This document shows positions 27,887 through 38,253 of a DNA stretch of 64,000 nt, one piece after another (within the stretch, counting starts at the first letter, position 1; every line of letters begins with the position of its first letter). The translations under genes and the position numbers were made by a program. This DNA comes from Streptomyces cinnabarinus (GTDB lineage: Bacteria > Actinomycetota > Actinomycetes > Streptomycetales > Streptomycetaceae). The stretch covers positions 1,736,001 to 1,800,000 of the forward strand of contig NZ_CP114413.1 in assembly GCF_027270315.1 (NCBI RefSeq), written 5' to 3'. The notes beneath the pieces are model-generated. The model did no database searches. It was given only the letters and a program-made list of their open reading frames with translations, and had not been told where the DNA came from.

Positions 27887-30085
27887 ATGGGCGACAAGGC
27901 GAACGCACACCCCGGAGCCGCCGGCAGGGCTACAGCGGCCGACCACCCCGCGTCCGTACGGAATGTGGTGCTGGTCGGCCACTCCGGATCGGGCAAGACG
28001 ACATTGGTGGAGGCTCTCGCGCTCACCGCGGGAGCGGTGAACCGGGCGGGCCGCGTGGAGGACGGCGGCACCGTCTCCGACTACGACGACATCGAGCACC
28101 GGCAACAGCGCTCGGTACAGCTCTCCCTGGTGCCCGTCGAATGGGACGGCATCAAGATCAATCTTCTGGACACCCCCGGATACGCCGACTTCGTCGGGGA
28201 ACTCAGGGCCGGTCTGCGAGCGGCGGACGCGGCCCTTTTCGTCGTCTCGGCCTCGGACGGCGTGGACGGCTCGACCCGCATGGTGTGGGAGGAGTGCGCG
28301 GCGGTCGGCATGCCGCGCGCCATCGTCGTCACGCATCTGGAGTCCGCGCGCGCGGACTACGAGGAGATGACGCGGATCTGCGCGGAGGCCTTCGGCGCCG
28401 ACGACCCCGACGCCGTGCTCCCGCTCTATCTGCCGCTGCACGGCCCGCAGGCACCGGACGGGCACGCGCACGTGACCGGGCTGATCGGGCTGCTGTCGCA
28501 GAAGCTGTTCGACTACGCCTCCGGGGAGCGCAAGGAGTCCGAGCCGGGCGAGGACCAGCTGCCGCAGATCGAGGAGGCCCGCAACCGGCTCATCGAGGGG
28601 ATCATCGCCGAGAGCGAGGACGAGACCCTCATGGACCGCTACCTCGGCGGTGAGCAGGTCGACGTCAGCACGCTCATCGAGGACCTGGAACGCGCCGTCG
28701 CGCGCGGGGTGTTCTTCCCCGTCCTGGCCGCCGCCCCCGCGGCCGAGGGCGCCCGGCAGGGGCTCGGCACCGTCGAGCTGCTGGAGCTGGTCACCGGCGG
28801 CTTCCCGACCCCGCTGGAGCGCGAGGCACCCCGGGTCACCACCGTCGACGGCAAGCCACGCGAGCTGAAGGTCTGCGACCCCGGCGGGCCGCTGGTCGCG
28901 GAGGTCGTGAAGACGGCCTCCGACCCGTATGTCGGCCGGGTCTCGCTGGTCCGCGTCTTCTCCGGCACCCTGCGCCCCGACGAGACCGTCCATGTCTCGG
29001 GCCACGGGCTCGCCGACCGCGGGCACGAGGACCACGACGTCGACGAGCGGATCGGCGCGCTGTCCGGGCCGTTCGGCAAGCAGCAGCGGTCCCTCACCCA
29101 CTGCATCGCGGGCGATCTGGCGTGCGTCGCCAAACTGAGCCGCGCGGAGACCGGCGACACGCTCTCCGCCAAGGAAGACCCGCTGCTGATGGAGCCCTGG
29201 GAGATGCCCGACCCGCTGCTGCCGCTCGCCATCCAGGCGCACAGCAAGGCCGACGAGGACAAGCTCTCCCAGGGCTTGTCCCGGCTGGTCGCCGAGGACC
29301 CCACGATGCGCCTGGAGCAGAACCAGGACACCCACCAGGTCGTCCTGTGGTGCCTCGGCGAGGCCCACGCGGACGTCGCCCTGGAGCGGCTGCGCAACCG
29401 CTACGGCGTCCAGGTCGACGTGGTCCCGCACCGCGTCTCCCTCCGGGAGACCTTCGCGGACAAGTCGGCCGGGCGCGGGCGGCATGTGAAGCAGTCCGGC
29501 GGGCACGGGCAGTACGCCATCTGCGAGATCGAGGTCGAGCCGCTGCCCGGTGGCTCGGGCATCGAGTTCGTGGACAAGGTGGTCGGCGGGGCGGTGCCGC
29601 GGCAGTTCATCCCGTCCGTCGAGAAGGGCGTGCGGGCCCAGGCCGCCAAGGGTGTCGCCGCCGGTCATCCGCTGATCGACGTACGGATCACGCTCCTCGA
29701 TGGCAAGGCGCACTCGGTGGACTCCTCCGACGCCGCCTTCCAGACGGCCGGGGCGCTGGCGCTGCGGGAGGCCGCGGCCGACGCGAAGATCCATCTGCTG
29801 GAGCCGGTGGCCGAGGTGAGTGTGCTGGTCGGCGACGAGTACGTGGGCGCTGTGATGAGCGATCTGTCCGGGCGCCGCGGCCGGGTGCTCGGCACCGAGC
29901 AGACGCCTGGCGCACGCACACTGGTGCGCGCCGAGGTGCCGGAGATCGAGATCGGCCGGTACGCGGTCGATCTGCGCTCCCTGTCGCACGGCACCGCCCG
30001 CTTCAACCGCTCCTACGCGCGGCACGAGCCGATGCCGCAGCAGGTCGCCGAGAGGATCCGCGAAGAGATGCGGGATTCCGCGTAG
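27887..30085 (+). CDS. EF-G-like GTPase (EF-G2/FusA2 type)
   Basis: A 732-residue protein with all EF-G domains: a G domain, domain II, and the C-terminal domains III-V (QSGGHGQYAICEIEVEPL, VPRQFIPSVEKGVRAQAAKG). G1 GHSGSGKT (31-38) and G3 DTPG (95-98) are present, but the usual switch-I RGITI is replaced by RSVQL and the G4 NKxD is replaced by THLE (149-152). It is therefore a paralogue and not the main translocase. Actinobacterial EF-G2 proteins are described as non-essential ribosome-associated factors. ATG at 27887 follows GGGAGG. Confidence 0.92.
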   Translation: MGDKANAHPGAAGRATAADHPASVRNVVLVGHSGSGKTTLVEALALTAGAVNRAGRVEDGGTVSDYDDIEHRQQRSVQLSLVPVEWDGIKINLLDTPGYADFVGELRAGLRAADAALFVVSASDGVDGSTRMVWEECAAVGMPRAIVVTHLESARADYEEMTRICAEAFGADDPDAVLPLYLPLHGPQAPDGHAHVTGLIGLLSQKLFDYASGERKESEPGEDQLPQIEEARNRLIEGIIAESEDETLMDRYLGGEQVDVSTLIEDLERAVARGVFFPVLAAAPAAEGARQGLGTVELLELVTGGFPTPLEREAPRVTTVDGKPRELKVCDPGGPLVAEVVKTASDPYVGRVSLVRVFSGTLRPDETVHVSGHGLADRGHEDHDVDERIGALSGPFGKQQRSLTHCIAGDLACVAKLSRAETGDTLSAKEDPLLMEPWEMPDPLLPLAIQAHSKADEDKLSQGLSRLVAEDPTMRLEQNQDTHQVVLWCLGEAHADVALERLRNRYGVQVDVVPHRVSLRETFADKSAGRGRHVKQSGGHGQYAICEIEVEPLPGGSGIEFVDKVVGGAVPRQFIPSVEKGVRAQAAKGVAAGHPLIDVRITLLDGKAHSVDSSDAAFQTAGALALREAAADAKIHLLEPVAEVSVLVGDEYVGAVMSDLSGRRGRVLGTEQTPGARTLVRAEVPEIEIGRYAVDLRSLSHGTARFNRSYARHEPMPQQVAERIREEMRDSA

Positions 30086-30103
30086 TTGGCACCGGGCACA
30101 ACC

Positions 30104-30130
30104 CGGGTGGGGCCGAACGCGCCCCACCCG
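30104..30130 (+). terminator. Terminator hairpin after the EF-G-like gene
   Basis: A nine-bp perfect stem CGGGTGGGG/CCCCACCCG with a nine-base loop, 18 bases after the stop codon, followed by GAAAGGCCTTT. Confidence 0.7.
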
Positions 30131-30159
30131 AAAGGCCTTTGTGGAACGCTCCCCTCCGC

Positions 30160-30189
30160 GTCGGCGGGCGGCTTCGGCCGTCCGCCGAC
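30160..30189 (+). terminator. Second hairpin (TTCG loop) before the 551-residue gene
   Basis: A 13-bp stem (GTCGGCGGGCGGC paired with GCCGTCCGCCGAC, one G-U pair) closed by a TTCG tetraloop. It may be a back-up terminator or part of the next gene's promoter region, which starts 107 bases further on. Confidence 0.6.
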
Positions 30190-30295
30190 GAATTGTCGGT
30201 GGCTGCGGATACGCTGATGACCTGATCAACAGGTGTGCCGGGCACGGAAGTCGGGAAGGCCGCAGAACGACAGTGGGCGGCGATCGGGGGCGGGA

Positions 30296-31951
30296 ATGAC
30301 CGTTGACAGCGGTTACGGGGACATCTTCGGTCCCCAGGTGCCGCGCACGGGCGACGAGGGACAGACGGCGACGTTCGCGCTGGCCTCGGCGGCCTACCGC
30401 GACAGTGACGTCGAGAAGATCCTGGACGCCAACAGCGAGTGGCACGAGTCGAAGGTCAACGCGGGCAAGATAAAGCTGTTCAAGCCGAACCTCGGTGAGG
30501 CCTTCTCCCGCGCGGTCGTCAACCGCATGGTCGGCCCCGGCCGGGGGTCGCTCATCCAGTCCTTCGGCGCCGAACCAGCGGTCGTCGTCGACCACTGCCT
30601 GGCGGCCAACAACATCCGCAAGGAGCGCGACAACCGCCTGACCGTCGTCATGGTCCTGTGCGGAGTGCTGTTCCTGCCCGGTCTGCTGACCTGGCTGCTG
30701 GTGTTCCAGCTGCGCACCGCCATGGCCAAGCGCGAGGACAAGCGGGCGGGCACGCTCGCCACCGCGCTGCTCGTCGCGGTCGGCGCCCTCGCCGTGATCT
30801 TCCTGATCCGGATGCCGTTCACCGGCTTCTGGGCCTGGTACGCGCGCGGGGCCGTCGTCCTGCCCGTCGTCGGCTGGTACCTGGCCAAGCAGATCTGCGA
30901 GCGCACGGCCAAGGACCTGCGCGAGCGCTGGGACAGCCTGCTGGCCGGCAGCAGCGTCGGCGCGAAGGTCCCCGAGGCGGTACCGAGCAGCCCCGGCGAG
31001 ACCGCCGCCGAGCAACTGCGTCAGTCCCTGGCCAAGCTCAGCGCCGAGCAGCAGTCCAACTCCGTGTTCTACGCCGGTCCCAAGGGCATCCTCGGCATGG
31101 GCACGCGCTGGGGCAGCTGGCAGCTCGCCGAGGACCTGGTCCAGGCCGACCCGGACCGCGAGATCCACCCCTTCCGCAGCTGGGACGTCATACGGTCCAT
31201 CCACGACCAGCTGAAGATGCTCACCCGCGGCCCGCTGAACACCGGCGGCTTCCCGACCCCGTCCATACGGCACTGGGTCGTCACGCCGATCGGGGAGAAC
31301 GCCAAGTCGGTCTCCCGCCCCGACGGCACCGACGTGGACGCCTACCAGATCAAGCAGCACGCGATACAGGACATCTGCAACAAGCAGCAGTTCGGCGCGG
31401 GCAACCGGCACTACCTGGGCGTGCAGTGGACGCTGTGGGACGGACAGCTGGTGATCACCATGCTGATCACGGTGACCGTGCTGCACGAGACGCTGCGCAT
31501 CGAGGTCACCGGGCACGCGCTGGGGCCGGTGCACTCCCTGTTCACCTCGAAGTCCGAGGCCCCCACGAAGTCGGTCCAGAAGTCGCTGAAGCCCTGGGAG
31601 ACCCGGACGATCAAGCTGCCGCTGGTCAACGCCGACGAGGTGGTCCGGCTCGCCGCCCGGGCCCCGCTCGGCTGGTACCCGCCGCTGCTGAACTGGCTCG
31701 GCGGCACCCTCAGCCTGCCCGAGCCCTTCGGCCTGCGGCACGCCTGGGCGGACAAGCCCTGGCGGCACCGCTTCATGGCCGACGACGCGCTGCGCGCGGC
31801 CACACCGGTGCTGCGCGTGGTGCATGCCGCGGCGATCAAGGTGCTTCGGGAGAACGGCGTGGACACCGAGAAGTTCGGGGCGCGCTCCGCCTTCCTCAGC
31901 GGGGCCGTCCAGGACCCCGCGCCCCGCAAGGCCGACGTGTACGACGCGTGA
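30296..31951 (+). CDS. Conserved unknown membrane protein, 551 aa
   Basis: No function is recognised. The protein has a 110-residue soluble N-terminus (MTVDSGYGDIFGPQ), two to three membrane helices at about 115-138, 153-172 and 181-197, and a large C-terminal soluble region that is mixed alpha/beta and free of obvious catalytic motifs. Arg/Glu-rich segments flank the membrane helices. The ATG at 30296 follows a GGGGGCGGGA stretch; upstream in-frame sequence looks non-coding. It stands alone between two hairpins. I recall the same gene next to the EF-G paralogue and HIT gene in other Streptomyces. Confidence 0.85.
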   Translation: MTVDSGYGDIFGPQVPRTGDEGQTATFALASAAYRDSDVEKILDANSEWHESKVNAGKIKLFKPNLGEAFSRAVVNRMVGPGRGSLIQSFGAEPAVVVDHCLAANNIRKERDNRLTVVMVLCGVLFLPGLLTWLLVFQLRTAMAKREDKRAGTLATALLVAVGALAVIFLIRMPFTGFWAWYARGAVVLPVVGWYLAKQICERTAKDLRERWDSLLAGSSVGAKVPEAVPSSPGETAAEQLRQSLAKLSAEQQSNSVFYAGPKGILGMGTRWGSWQLAEDLVQADPDREIHPFRSWDVIRSIHDQLKMLTRGPLNTGGFPTPSIRHWVVTPIGENAKSVSRPDGTDVDAYQIKQHAIQDICNKQQFGAGNRHYLGVQWTLWDGQLVITMLITVTVLHETLRIEVTGHALGPVHSLFTSKSEAPTKSVQKSLKPWETRTIKLPLVNADEVVRLAARAPLGWYPPLLNWLGGTLSLPEPFGLRHAWADKPWRHRFMADDALRAATPVLRVVHAAAIKVLRENGVDTEKFGARSAFLSGAVQDPAPRKADVYDA

Positions 31952-31953
31952 CG

Positions 31954-31994
31954 GAGTGCCGCGGCCGCCCCCGGCGGGGACGGCCGCGGCACTC
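31954..31994. terminator. Bidirectional terminator hairpin
   Basis: A perfect 14-bp stem (GAGTGCCGCGGCCG and its complement) with a 13-base loop, between the stop of the 551-residue gene and the convergent HIT gene. Confidence 0.8.
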
Positions 31995-31997
31995 GTC

Positions 31998-32546
31998 TCA
32001 AGCCTTCGGCCAGGCCTCCGCCAGCATCTTCCGCGTGTCCGCCAGCAACTGCGGCAGCACCCGCGTGTGGCCGACCACCGGCATGAAGTTCGTGTCGCCG
32101 CCCCAGCGCGGGACGATGTGCTGGTGCAGATGGGCCGCGATGCCCGCACCCGCGACCGTGCCCTGGTTCATGCCGATGTTGAAGCCGTGCGCCCCCGAGG
32201 CCGTGCGCAGAGCCGTCATCGCCTGCTTGGTCAGCGCCGCCAGCTCGATCGTCTCGGGCTCGGTGAGGTCGGTGTAGTCCGCGACATGACGGTAGGGCAC
32301 GACCATCAGATGGCCGCCGTTGTACGGGTACAGATTGAGGACCGCGTACACCTGCTCGCCGCGCCGGACGACCAGGCCGTCCTCGTCGGACTTGGCCGGG
32401 ATCGAGCAGAAGGGGCAACCGTCGTCGGCTCCGGGGCCGGTCGGTTTGTTCTCGCCCTGGATGTACGCCATCCGATGGGGCGTCCACAGGCGCTGGAACG
32501 CGTCCTGGATCCCCACTCCCCACTGCTGCTCCGGCTCACTCGTCAT
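31998..32546 (-). CDS. HIT-family hydrolase
   Basis: A 182-residue histidine-triad protein with the active-site triad H139-x-H141-x-H143 in AAHLHQHIVPRW and a zinc-type CPFC at 44-47. The WTPHRMAYI N-terminal segment is typical of actinobacterial Ap4A phosphorylase/adenylyl hydrolase-like HIT proteins, several of which cleave diadenosine tetraphosphate made by aminoacyl-tRNA synthetases. It lies downstream of thrS on the same strand, with the oppositely oriented potassium channel gene between them. Confidence 0.93.
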   Translation of the reverse strand: MTSEPEQQWGVGIQDAFQRLWTPHRMAYIQGENKPTGPGADDGCPFCSIPAKSDEDGLVVRRGEQVYAVLNLYPYNGGHLMVVPYRHVADYTDLTEPETIELAALTKQAMTALRTASGAHGFNIGMNQGTVAGAGIAAHLHQHIVPRWGGDTNFMPVVGHTRVLPQLLADTRKMLAEAWPKA

Positions 32547-32624
32547 GCGTGCAGCATATGGCTTCGTCCGTTCGCGGCGTGTCGCCGGGGCGACGGGAGG
32601 GCCGCCACCGGCCAAGCTGGGCCA

Positions 32625-33284
32625 GTGGACGACGACAGCCCTTATACGCGCTGGGAGCAGCGCACCGAAATCCCGCTGTTCCTGGCGTCGCTGCTGTTCC
32701 TGGCCGCCTACGCCGCCCGCGTCCTGGCGGTGGGCATGCCGGATGTGTGGGCGAACGTGTGCGGGTACACGATGGTCGCTCTGTGGGTGCTTTTCGCCGT
32801 GGACTACGTGGTGCGCTGGCGACTCCTCGGGGGGCACCTGCTGCACTTCGCCAGGACGCACTTCCTGCACACGTGCGTGGTCGTCCTGCCGCTCCTGCGG
32901 CCGCTGCGGATCGTGCCGCTGTACGACGTCATCCAGCGCCGGCAGGGGGAGCCCCGGCTCTCCCTGCACGCGCGCGTGATCGCGTACGCGAGTCTGGCGA
33001 CCCTGTTGCTCGGCTTCGCCGGCTCACTCGCCGTCTACCAGGCGGAACGCGGAGCGCCGGGAGCCGACATGCGAACCTTCGGAGACGCGCTGTGGTGGGC
33101 CGCCGCGACGCTCAGCACGGTCGGCTACGGCGACATCACCCCGGTCACCACGCGAGGCAGGACGATCGCGATCGCGATGATGGCCGGCGGTCTGGCCCTG
33201 CTCGGCGCGGTGACCGGATCGTTCTCGTCCTGGCTCCTGCAGATCTTCTCCCGGGAGAGCGACCGCAGGCCCCCGGGGAGCTGA
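32625..33284 (+). CDS. Potassium channel family protein
   Basis: A 219-residue ion channel subunit. Membrane helices lie at about 15-35, 46-66, 81-93 and 116-136, then a pore helix and the selectivity filter TVGYGD (165-170), then the inner helix at about 180-205. The segment LRPLRIVPLY (91-100) has spaced arginines like a reduced S4 sensor, so it resembles a truncated voltage-gated channel and not a KcsA-type two-TM channel. The GTG at 32625 was chosen because the N-terminus is then short and acidic. No cytoplasmic RCK domain is present. Confidence 0.9.
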   Translation: MDDDSPYTRWEQRTEIPLFLASLLFLAAYAARVLAVGMPDVWANVCGYTMVALWVLFAVDYVVRWRLLGGHLLHFARTHFLHTCVVVLPLLRPLRIVPLYDVIQRRQGEPRLSLHARVIAYASLATLLLGFAGSLAVYQAERGAPGADMRTFGDALWWAAATLSTVGYGDITPVTTRGRTIAIAMMAGGLALLGAVTGSFSSWLLQIFSRESDRRPPGS

Positions 33285-33300
33285 ACTCCCCGGGGGCCTG
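33266..33300. terminator. Bidirectional terminator overlapping the channel stop codon
   Basis: A perfect 15-bp stem (CAGGCCCCCGGGGAG and its complement) with loop CTGAA. The stop codon TGA of the channel gene lies inside the loop. It serves the convergent channel and thrS genes. Confidence 0.88.
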
Positions 33301-33324
33301 TCGTCAGGGCCTCACATCACCGGA

Positions 33325-35301
<1,977 letters not shown>

Positions 35302-35392
35302 CGGTCTCTCCTGACTGAAGGTGGGGTGCGGCGCCATACCGGGAGCGCGCGCATTACGGGATCGTACCGACCCGCACCCTCGGAGGGCGAAA

Positions 35393-36619
35393 TCAGTCCC
35401 CGTCGTACTCCCCGCCGCAGGCCTCCTCGAAGAAGTCCACGTTCTCCTGGAGCGACTTCATCAGCCGGTCCCGCTCCGCCTCGTCCACCTGGACGGGTAC
35501 GACCTCGGAGGCCCCGGTGAGCCGACGGAACCCGCCCCGGCTCTCCAGCCGCCCGGTCACCCGCACCGGCAGTCCGACCAGGTGGGCGTGGCCGGCGATG
35601 CGGTACACCTCCTCGTCGAGGGTGAGCCGGACGTGCGGGACCTCGGCCCCGGCGATGACCCGCAGCCGTACGCTGCCCTCGCCGCGCGGCCCCGAGCGGC
35701 GCATCCGCACCACCGCGCCGGTGATCCGCACCGGCACGGACGGCTCCTCGCGCAGATAGCGGGCCCCGGCCTCGCGCAGCACGGTCAGATCGCCCGGCGA
35801 GAACTCGACCGGCTCCCCGGAGCCCGCGCAGCCGTCGGGCACTCCGGCCGCCGGCGCCCATTCGACGGCGATGCGCGCGCCCTCGGTCCCGCGCACCAGC
35901 GCGACCAGGGCCTCGGTGAGCTCTCGGCTGACGCCCGCCTCGACGGCCCCGTCGAAGGCGTCCATGCCGCCGGTGGCCCGCTGGTAGTCGATGGCCTCCC
36001 GGGTGGCGTGGACGGCCTGGTGCAGGCGTACGGCGAGGGCGCGTCCGGGGCCGACGGGCACGAAGGAGGTGAGCCGGCCGCCGGTCGCACTGCCGACGAG
36101 CACGCTGTCCAGCAGGGCGGTGGCGGACCGGCGGTGCCGGGCGCCGTAGTACCCGGCACGCGCGCGGGTGGCGAGGGCGCCGGCGAGCAGCGTCTGCCGG
36201 GCGGCGGCGCGCAGTTGTTCCTCCACGGCCCAGGGGGCGGCCCCGGCCGGGCCGCTGGGCACGTCGCGCCACCAGCGGATCTCGTCGCTGGGCACGGCGA
36301 GGCCGACGAGGACCTCCCGCGCGGAGGGGGTGCCGCTGCGGGCGAGGGCGTCGAGCGCCTCGCCGAGCAGGTCGTCGCTGTCGGGGAAGGCGCGGCTCTC
36401 GGGCACCAGCAGGCTCGTGCCGCCGGTGCCCGGTCCCGGCGGGGTCCAGCGGCCGTAGCGCCCCGGGGCGCCGCCGCGCCGCTGCCAGCCGTGCCGGTGC
36501 AGCAGGGCGCCGAGGACGGCGGGGTCGACCTCGGTGGGCTGCGGGGCGCGGTCCCAGATGTCGTCGCCGGGGTGCGGGCGCACTGGGCGCAGCACGTCCT
36601 GGACGGGGCGGTGGGTCAT
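35393..36619 (-). CDS. Unknown 408-aa protein coupled to a DUF4365 gene
   Basis: I do not recognise this family. The N-terminal 45 residues are rich in Pro, Asp and Trp (PHPGDDIWDRAPQPTEVDP). The middle is helical and Ala/Arg rich, and the C-terminal 150 residues form a run of beta strands (VRITGAVVRMRRSG...VRVTGRLESRGGFRRL) that look like an OB-type fold. No signal peptide or membrane helix is visible. The ATG overlaps the stop of the DUF4365 gene (ATGA), so the two products are probably made together. The thrS start lies 91 bases from its stop. Confidence 0.85.
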   Translation of the reverse strand: MTHRPVQDVLRPVRPHPGDDIWDRAPQPTEVDPAVLGALLHRHGWQRRGGAPGRYGRWTPPGPGTGGTSLLVPESRAFPDSDDLLGEALDALARSGTPSAREVLVGLAVPSDEIRWWRDVPSGPAGAAPWAVEEQLRAAARQTLLAGALATRARAGYYGARHRRSATALLDSVLVGSATGGRLTSFVPVGPGRALAVRLHQAVHATREAIDYQRATGGMDAFDGAVEAGVSRELTEALVALVRGTEGARIAVEWAPAAGVPDGCAGSGEPVEFSPGDLTVLREAGARYLREEPSVPVRITGAVVRMRRSGPRGEGSVRLRVIAGAEVPHVRLTLDEEVYRIAGHAHLVGLPVRVTGRLESRGGFRRLTGASEVVPVQVDEAERDRLMKSLQENVDFFEEACGGEYDGD

Positions 36620-37182
36620 GGCCTGCCTCCGGTCCCGACGCGCGTCATGATCTCGCACAGCGCCCGGTCGTCGAAGATGCGTGAGGTGGGGATCCGCACG
36701 GTGGTCCGGTTGCGGCCCGTGATCGGGTGGCCGGCGAGGTTGACCCAGTAGCAGCAGTGCCTGAGGTCGAGCCGGTCGTGGCTGGCGCGCAGCCAGTCGT
36801 CCTGGGACCTCGGCACGAGCATGACCACGAGGATCTTGTGCACCGAGACCGGGGTGCGGGCGAGCTTGCGCAGATGGTCGTTGTCGAGCGTGAAGGAGAA
36901 GAACCGTCCCGGGGGGTTCGGCGCGATCTGATAGGTGGCCTTGAGCTGCACCTTGATGGTGACCTCGTCGTCGACCGTATGTCCGGGGGCGCTGTGGCTG
37001 ACGTGCCAGTCGATGCCGTTGTCCGGGAAGGGCTGCGACAGCGAGCAGCCGGCCGCGGCCGCGACGGCGTGCAGATAGCCCACCTGCAGGGTCTCCATGC
37101 AGGCGGTGGTGGCGAGCGTGCCGCGATGAGTGCCCGTGCGTTCGGGCAGCAGCCCGCCCCGCTCGGGCTGCGCTATCGCCAT
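36616..37182 (-). CDS. DUF4365 domain protein (PD-(D/E)XK nuclease-like)
   Basis: A 188-residue soluble protein. The core NGIDWHVSH...EVTIKVQLKATYQ places an acidic residue (Asp58) before a Q-x-K strand (Gln79, Lys81), the pattern of DUF4365 proteins, which belong to the PD-(D/E)XK nuclease-like superfamily. Such domains occur in defence and NTPase-linked contexts, but many Streptomyces carry this gene in the core genome. Nuclease activity is inferred only. It is first in a two-gene unit with the 408-residue protein and divergent from a DnaQ-like exonuclease, 168 bases away. Confidence 0.85.
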   Translation of the reverse strand: MAIAQPERGGLLPERTGTHRGTLATTACMETLQVGYLHAVAAAAGCSLSQPFPDNGIDWHVSHSAPGHTVDDEVTIKVQLKATYQIAPNPPGRFFSFTLDNDHLRKLARTPVSVHKILVVMLVPRSQDDWLRASHDRLDLRHCCYWVNLAGHPITGRNRTTVRIPTSRIFDDRALCEIMTRVGTGGRP

Positions 37183-37350
37183 GACCAACAGCCTTTCCAA
37201 CCGAGCCAGTCCGCGTGGCGGGCCGCTGAACTGCAAAGACCCGCACTCCTGTTGTGTCCTTCCGGCGTACGACGCAAACAGCCCGGGTATCACCAAACAG
37301 GCAGAAGACGGTGCGTCAGCTGCCGTGGGTGAACGAGGGGTTGTGCAGAT

Positions 37351-38076
37351 ATGGCGAGCTGGTATGAGGGCCCGCTGGCGGCATTCGACACGGAGACGAC
37401 TGGCGTGGACGTCGAGACCGACCGGATCGTCTCGGCGGCCGTCGTCGTCCAGGACGCCCCGGGCACCCGGCCACGGGTGACCCGGTGGCTGGTGAACCCG
37501 GGCGTGCCGGTGCCGGAGGCGGCCACGGCGGTGCACGGACTGACGGAGGAGCATCTTCAGCGCCAGGGCCGCTGGCCGGCGCCGGTGATGCAGGAGATAG
37601 CCGAGGTACTGGCCGAACAGGCCGTCGCGGGCCGCCCGCTGGTGGTGATGAACGCGCCGTTCGACCTGACCCTGCTCGATCGTGAACTGCGCCGCCATCG
37701 GGCGTCGTCCCTGGACCACTGGTTCGAGACGTCCCCGCTGCTGGTGCTCGATCCGAGGGTCCTGGACAAGCATCTGGACCGCTATCGCAAGGGCAGGCGC
37801 ACCCTGACCGACCTGTGCGCGCACTACGGCGTCGCGCTGGACGGCGCGCATGACGCGGGCGCGGACGCGCTGGCGGCGCTGGAAGTCGTACGGGCGGTGG
37901 GGAATCGTTTCGCGGCGCGTCTGGAGCGGCTCTCGCCCGCCGAACTGCACCCGCTGCAAGCGGTGTGGCACGCGGCGCAGGCGCGGGGACTTCAGGCGTG
38001 GTTCGCGCGCAGCGGATCGGAGGAGGCGGTGGACCCGGCGTGGCCGCTGCGTCCGGATCTTCCGGCGGCGGCATGA
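37351..38076 (+). CDS. DnaQ-like 3'-5' exonuclease
   Basis: A 241-residue DEDDh-type exonuclease. Exo I is AAFDTETTGVD (Asp13, Glu15), Exo II is VMNAPFDLTLLD, and Exo III is GAHDAGADALA with the catalytic His-Asp pair. The domain occupies about residues 8-185; the C-terminal 55 residues (SPAELHPLQAVWHAAQARGLQAWF) form a helical tail. It is not fused to a polymerase, so it is a stand-alone epsilon-like or RNase T-like nuclease. The ATG at 37351 follows GAGGGG at rather long spacing. Confidence 0.93.
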   Translation: MASWYEGPLAAFDTETTGVDVETDRIVSAAVVVQDAPGTRPRVTRWLVNPGVPVPEAATAVHGLTEEHLQRQGRWPAPVMQEIAEVLAEQAVAGRPLVVMNAPFDLTLLDRELRRHRASSLDHWFETSPLLVLDPRVLDKHLDRYRKGRRTLTDLCAHYGVALDGAHDAGADALAALEVVRAVGNRFAARLERLSPAELHPLQAVWHAAQARGLQAWFARSGSEEAVDPAWPLRPDLPAAA

Positions 38077-38106
38077 GCACGGCGGCATGAGCGCAGCGGC
38101 ATGAAG

Positions 38107-38136
38107 AAGGCCGGTCCGCTGATGCGGACCGGCCTT
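38107..38136. terminator. Bidirectional terminator hairpin
   Basis: A perfect 13-bp stem (AAGGCCGGTCCGC and its complement) with loop TGAT, between the exonuclease stop and the 3' end of the convergent tRNA-Val gene. Confidence 0.85.
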
Positions 38137-38142
38137 TCCCGG

Positions 38143-38214
38143 TGGGCGATACTGGGTTCGAACCAGTGACCTCTTCGGTGTGAACGAAGCGCTCTCCCAC
38201 TGAGCTAATCGCCC
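38143..38214 (-). tRNA. tRNA-Val (anticodon CAC), copy 1
   Basis: A 72-base cloverleaf on the minus strand: acceptor GGGCGAT/ATCGCCC, D-arm GCTC-AGTGGGA-GAGC, anticodon stem CTTCG/CGAAG with loop TTCACAC (anticodon CAC), T-arm CTGG-TTCGAAC-CCAG, discriminator A. CCA is not encoded. An identical gene lies at 48145-48216 in the same orientation. Confidence 0.97.
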
Positions 38215-38253
38215 GGGAACGCACCGAACAATACAGGCCCTCGCGGGTTTCCT

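Noticed and set aside
27863..32149. A 1428-codon open frame on the minus strand opposite the EF-G-like and 551-residue genes
   Set aside because: It is a high-GC antisense shadow; its product is Arg/Gly/His/Leu-rich without domains, and the opposite strand encodes recognisable protein.
35302..35392. T-box or other leader riboswitch before thrS
   Set aside because: Only 91 bases are available and no T-box sequence or specifier-loop arrangement is visible.
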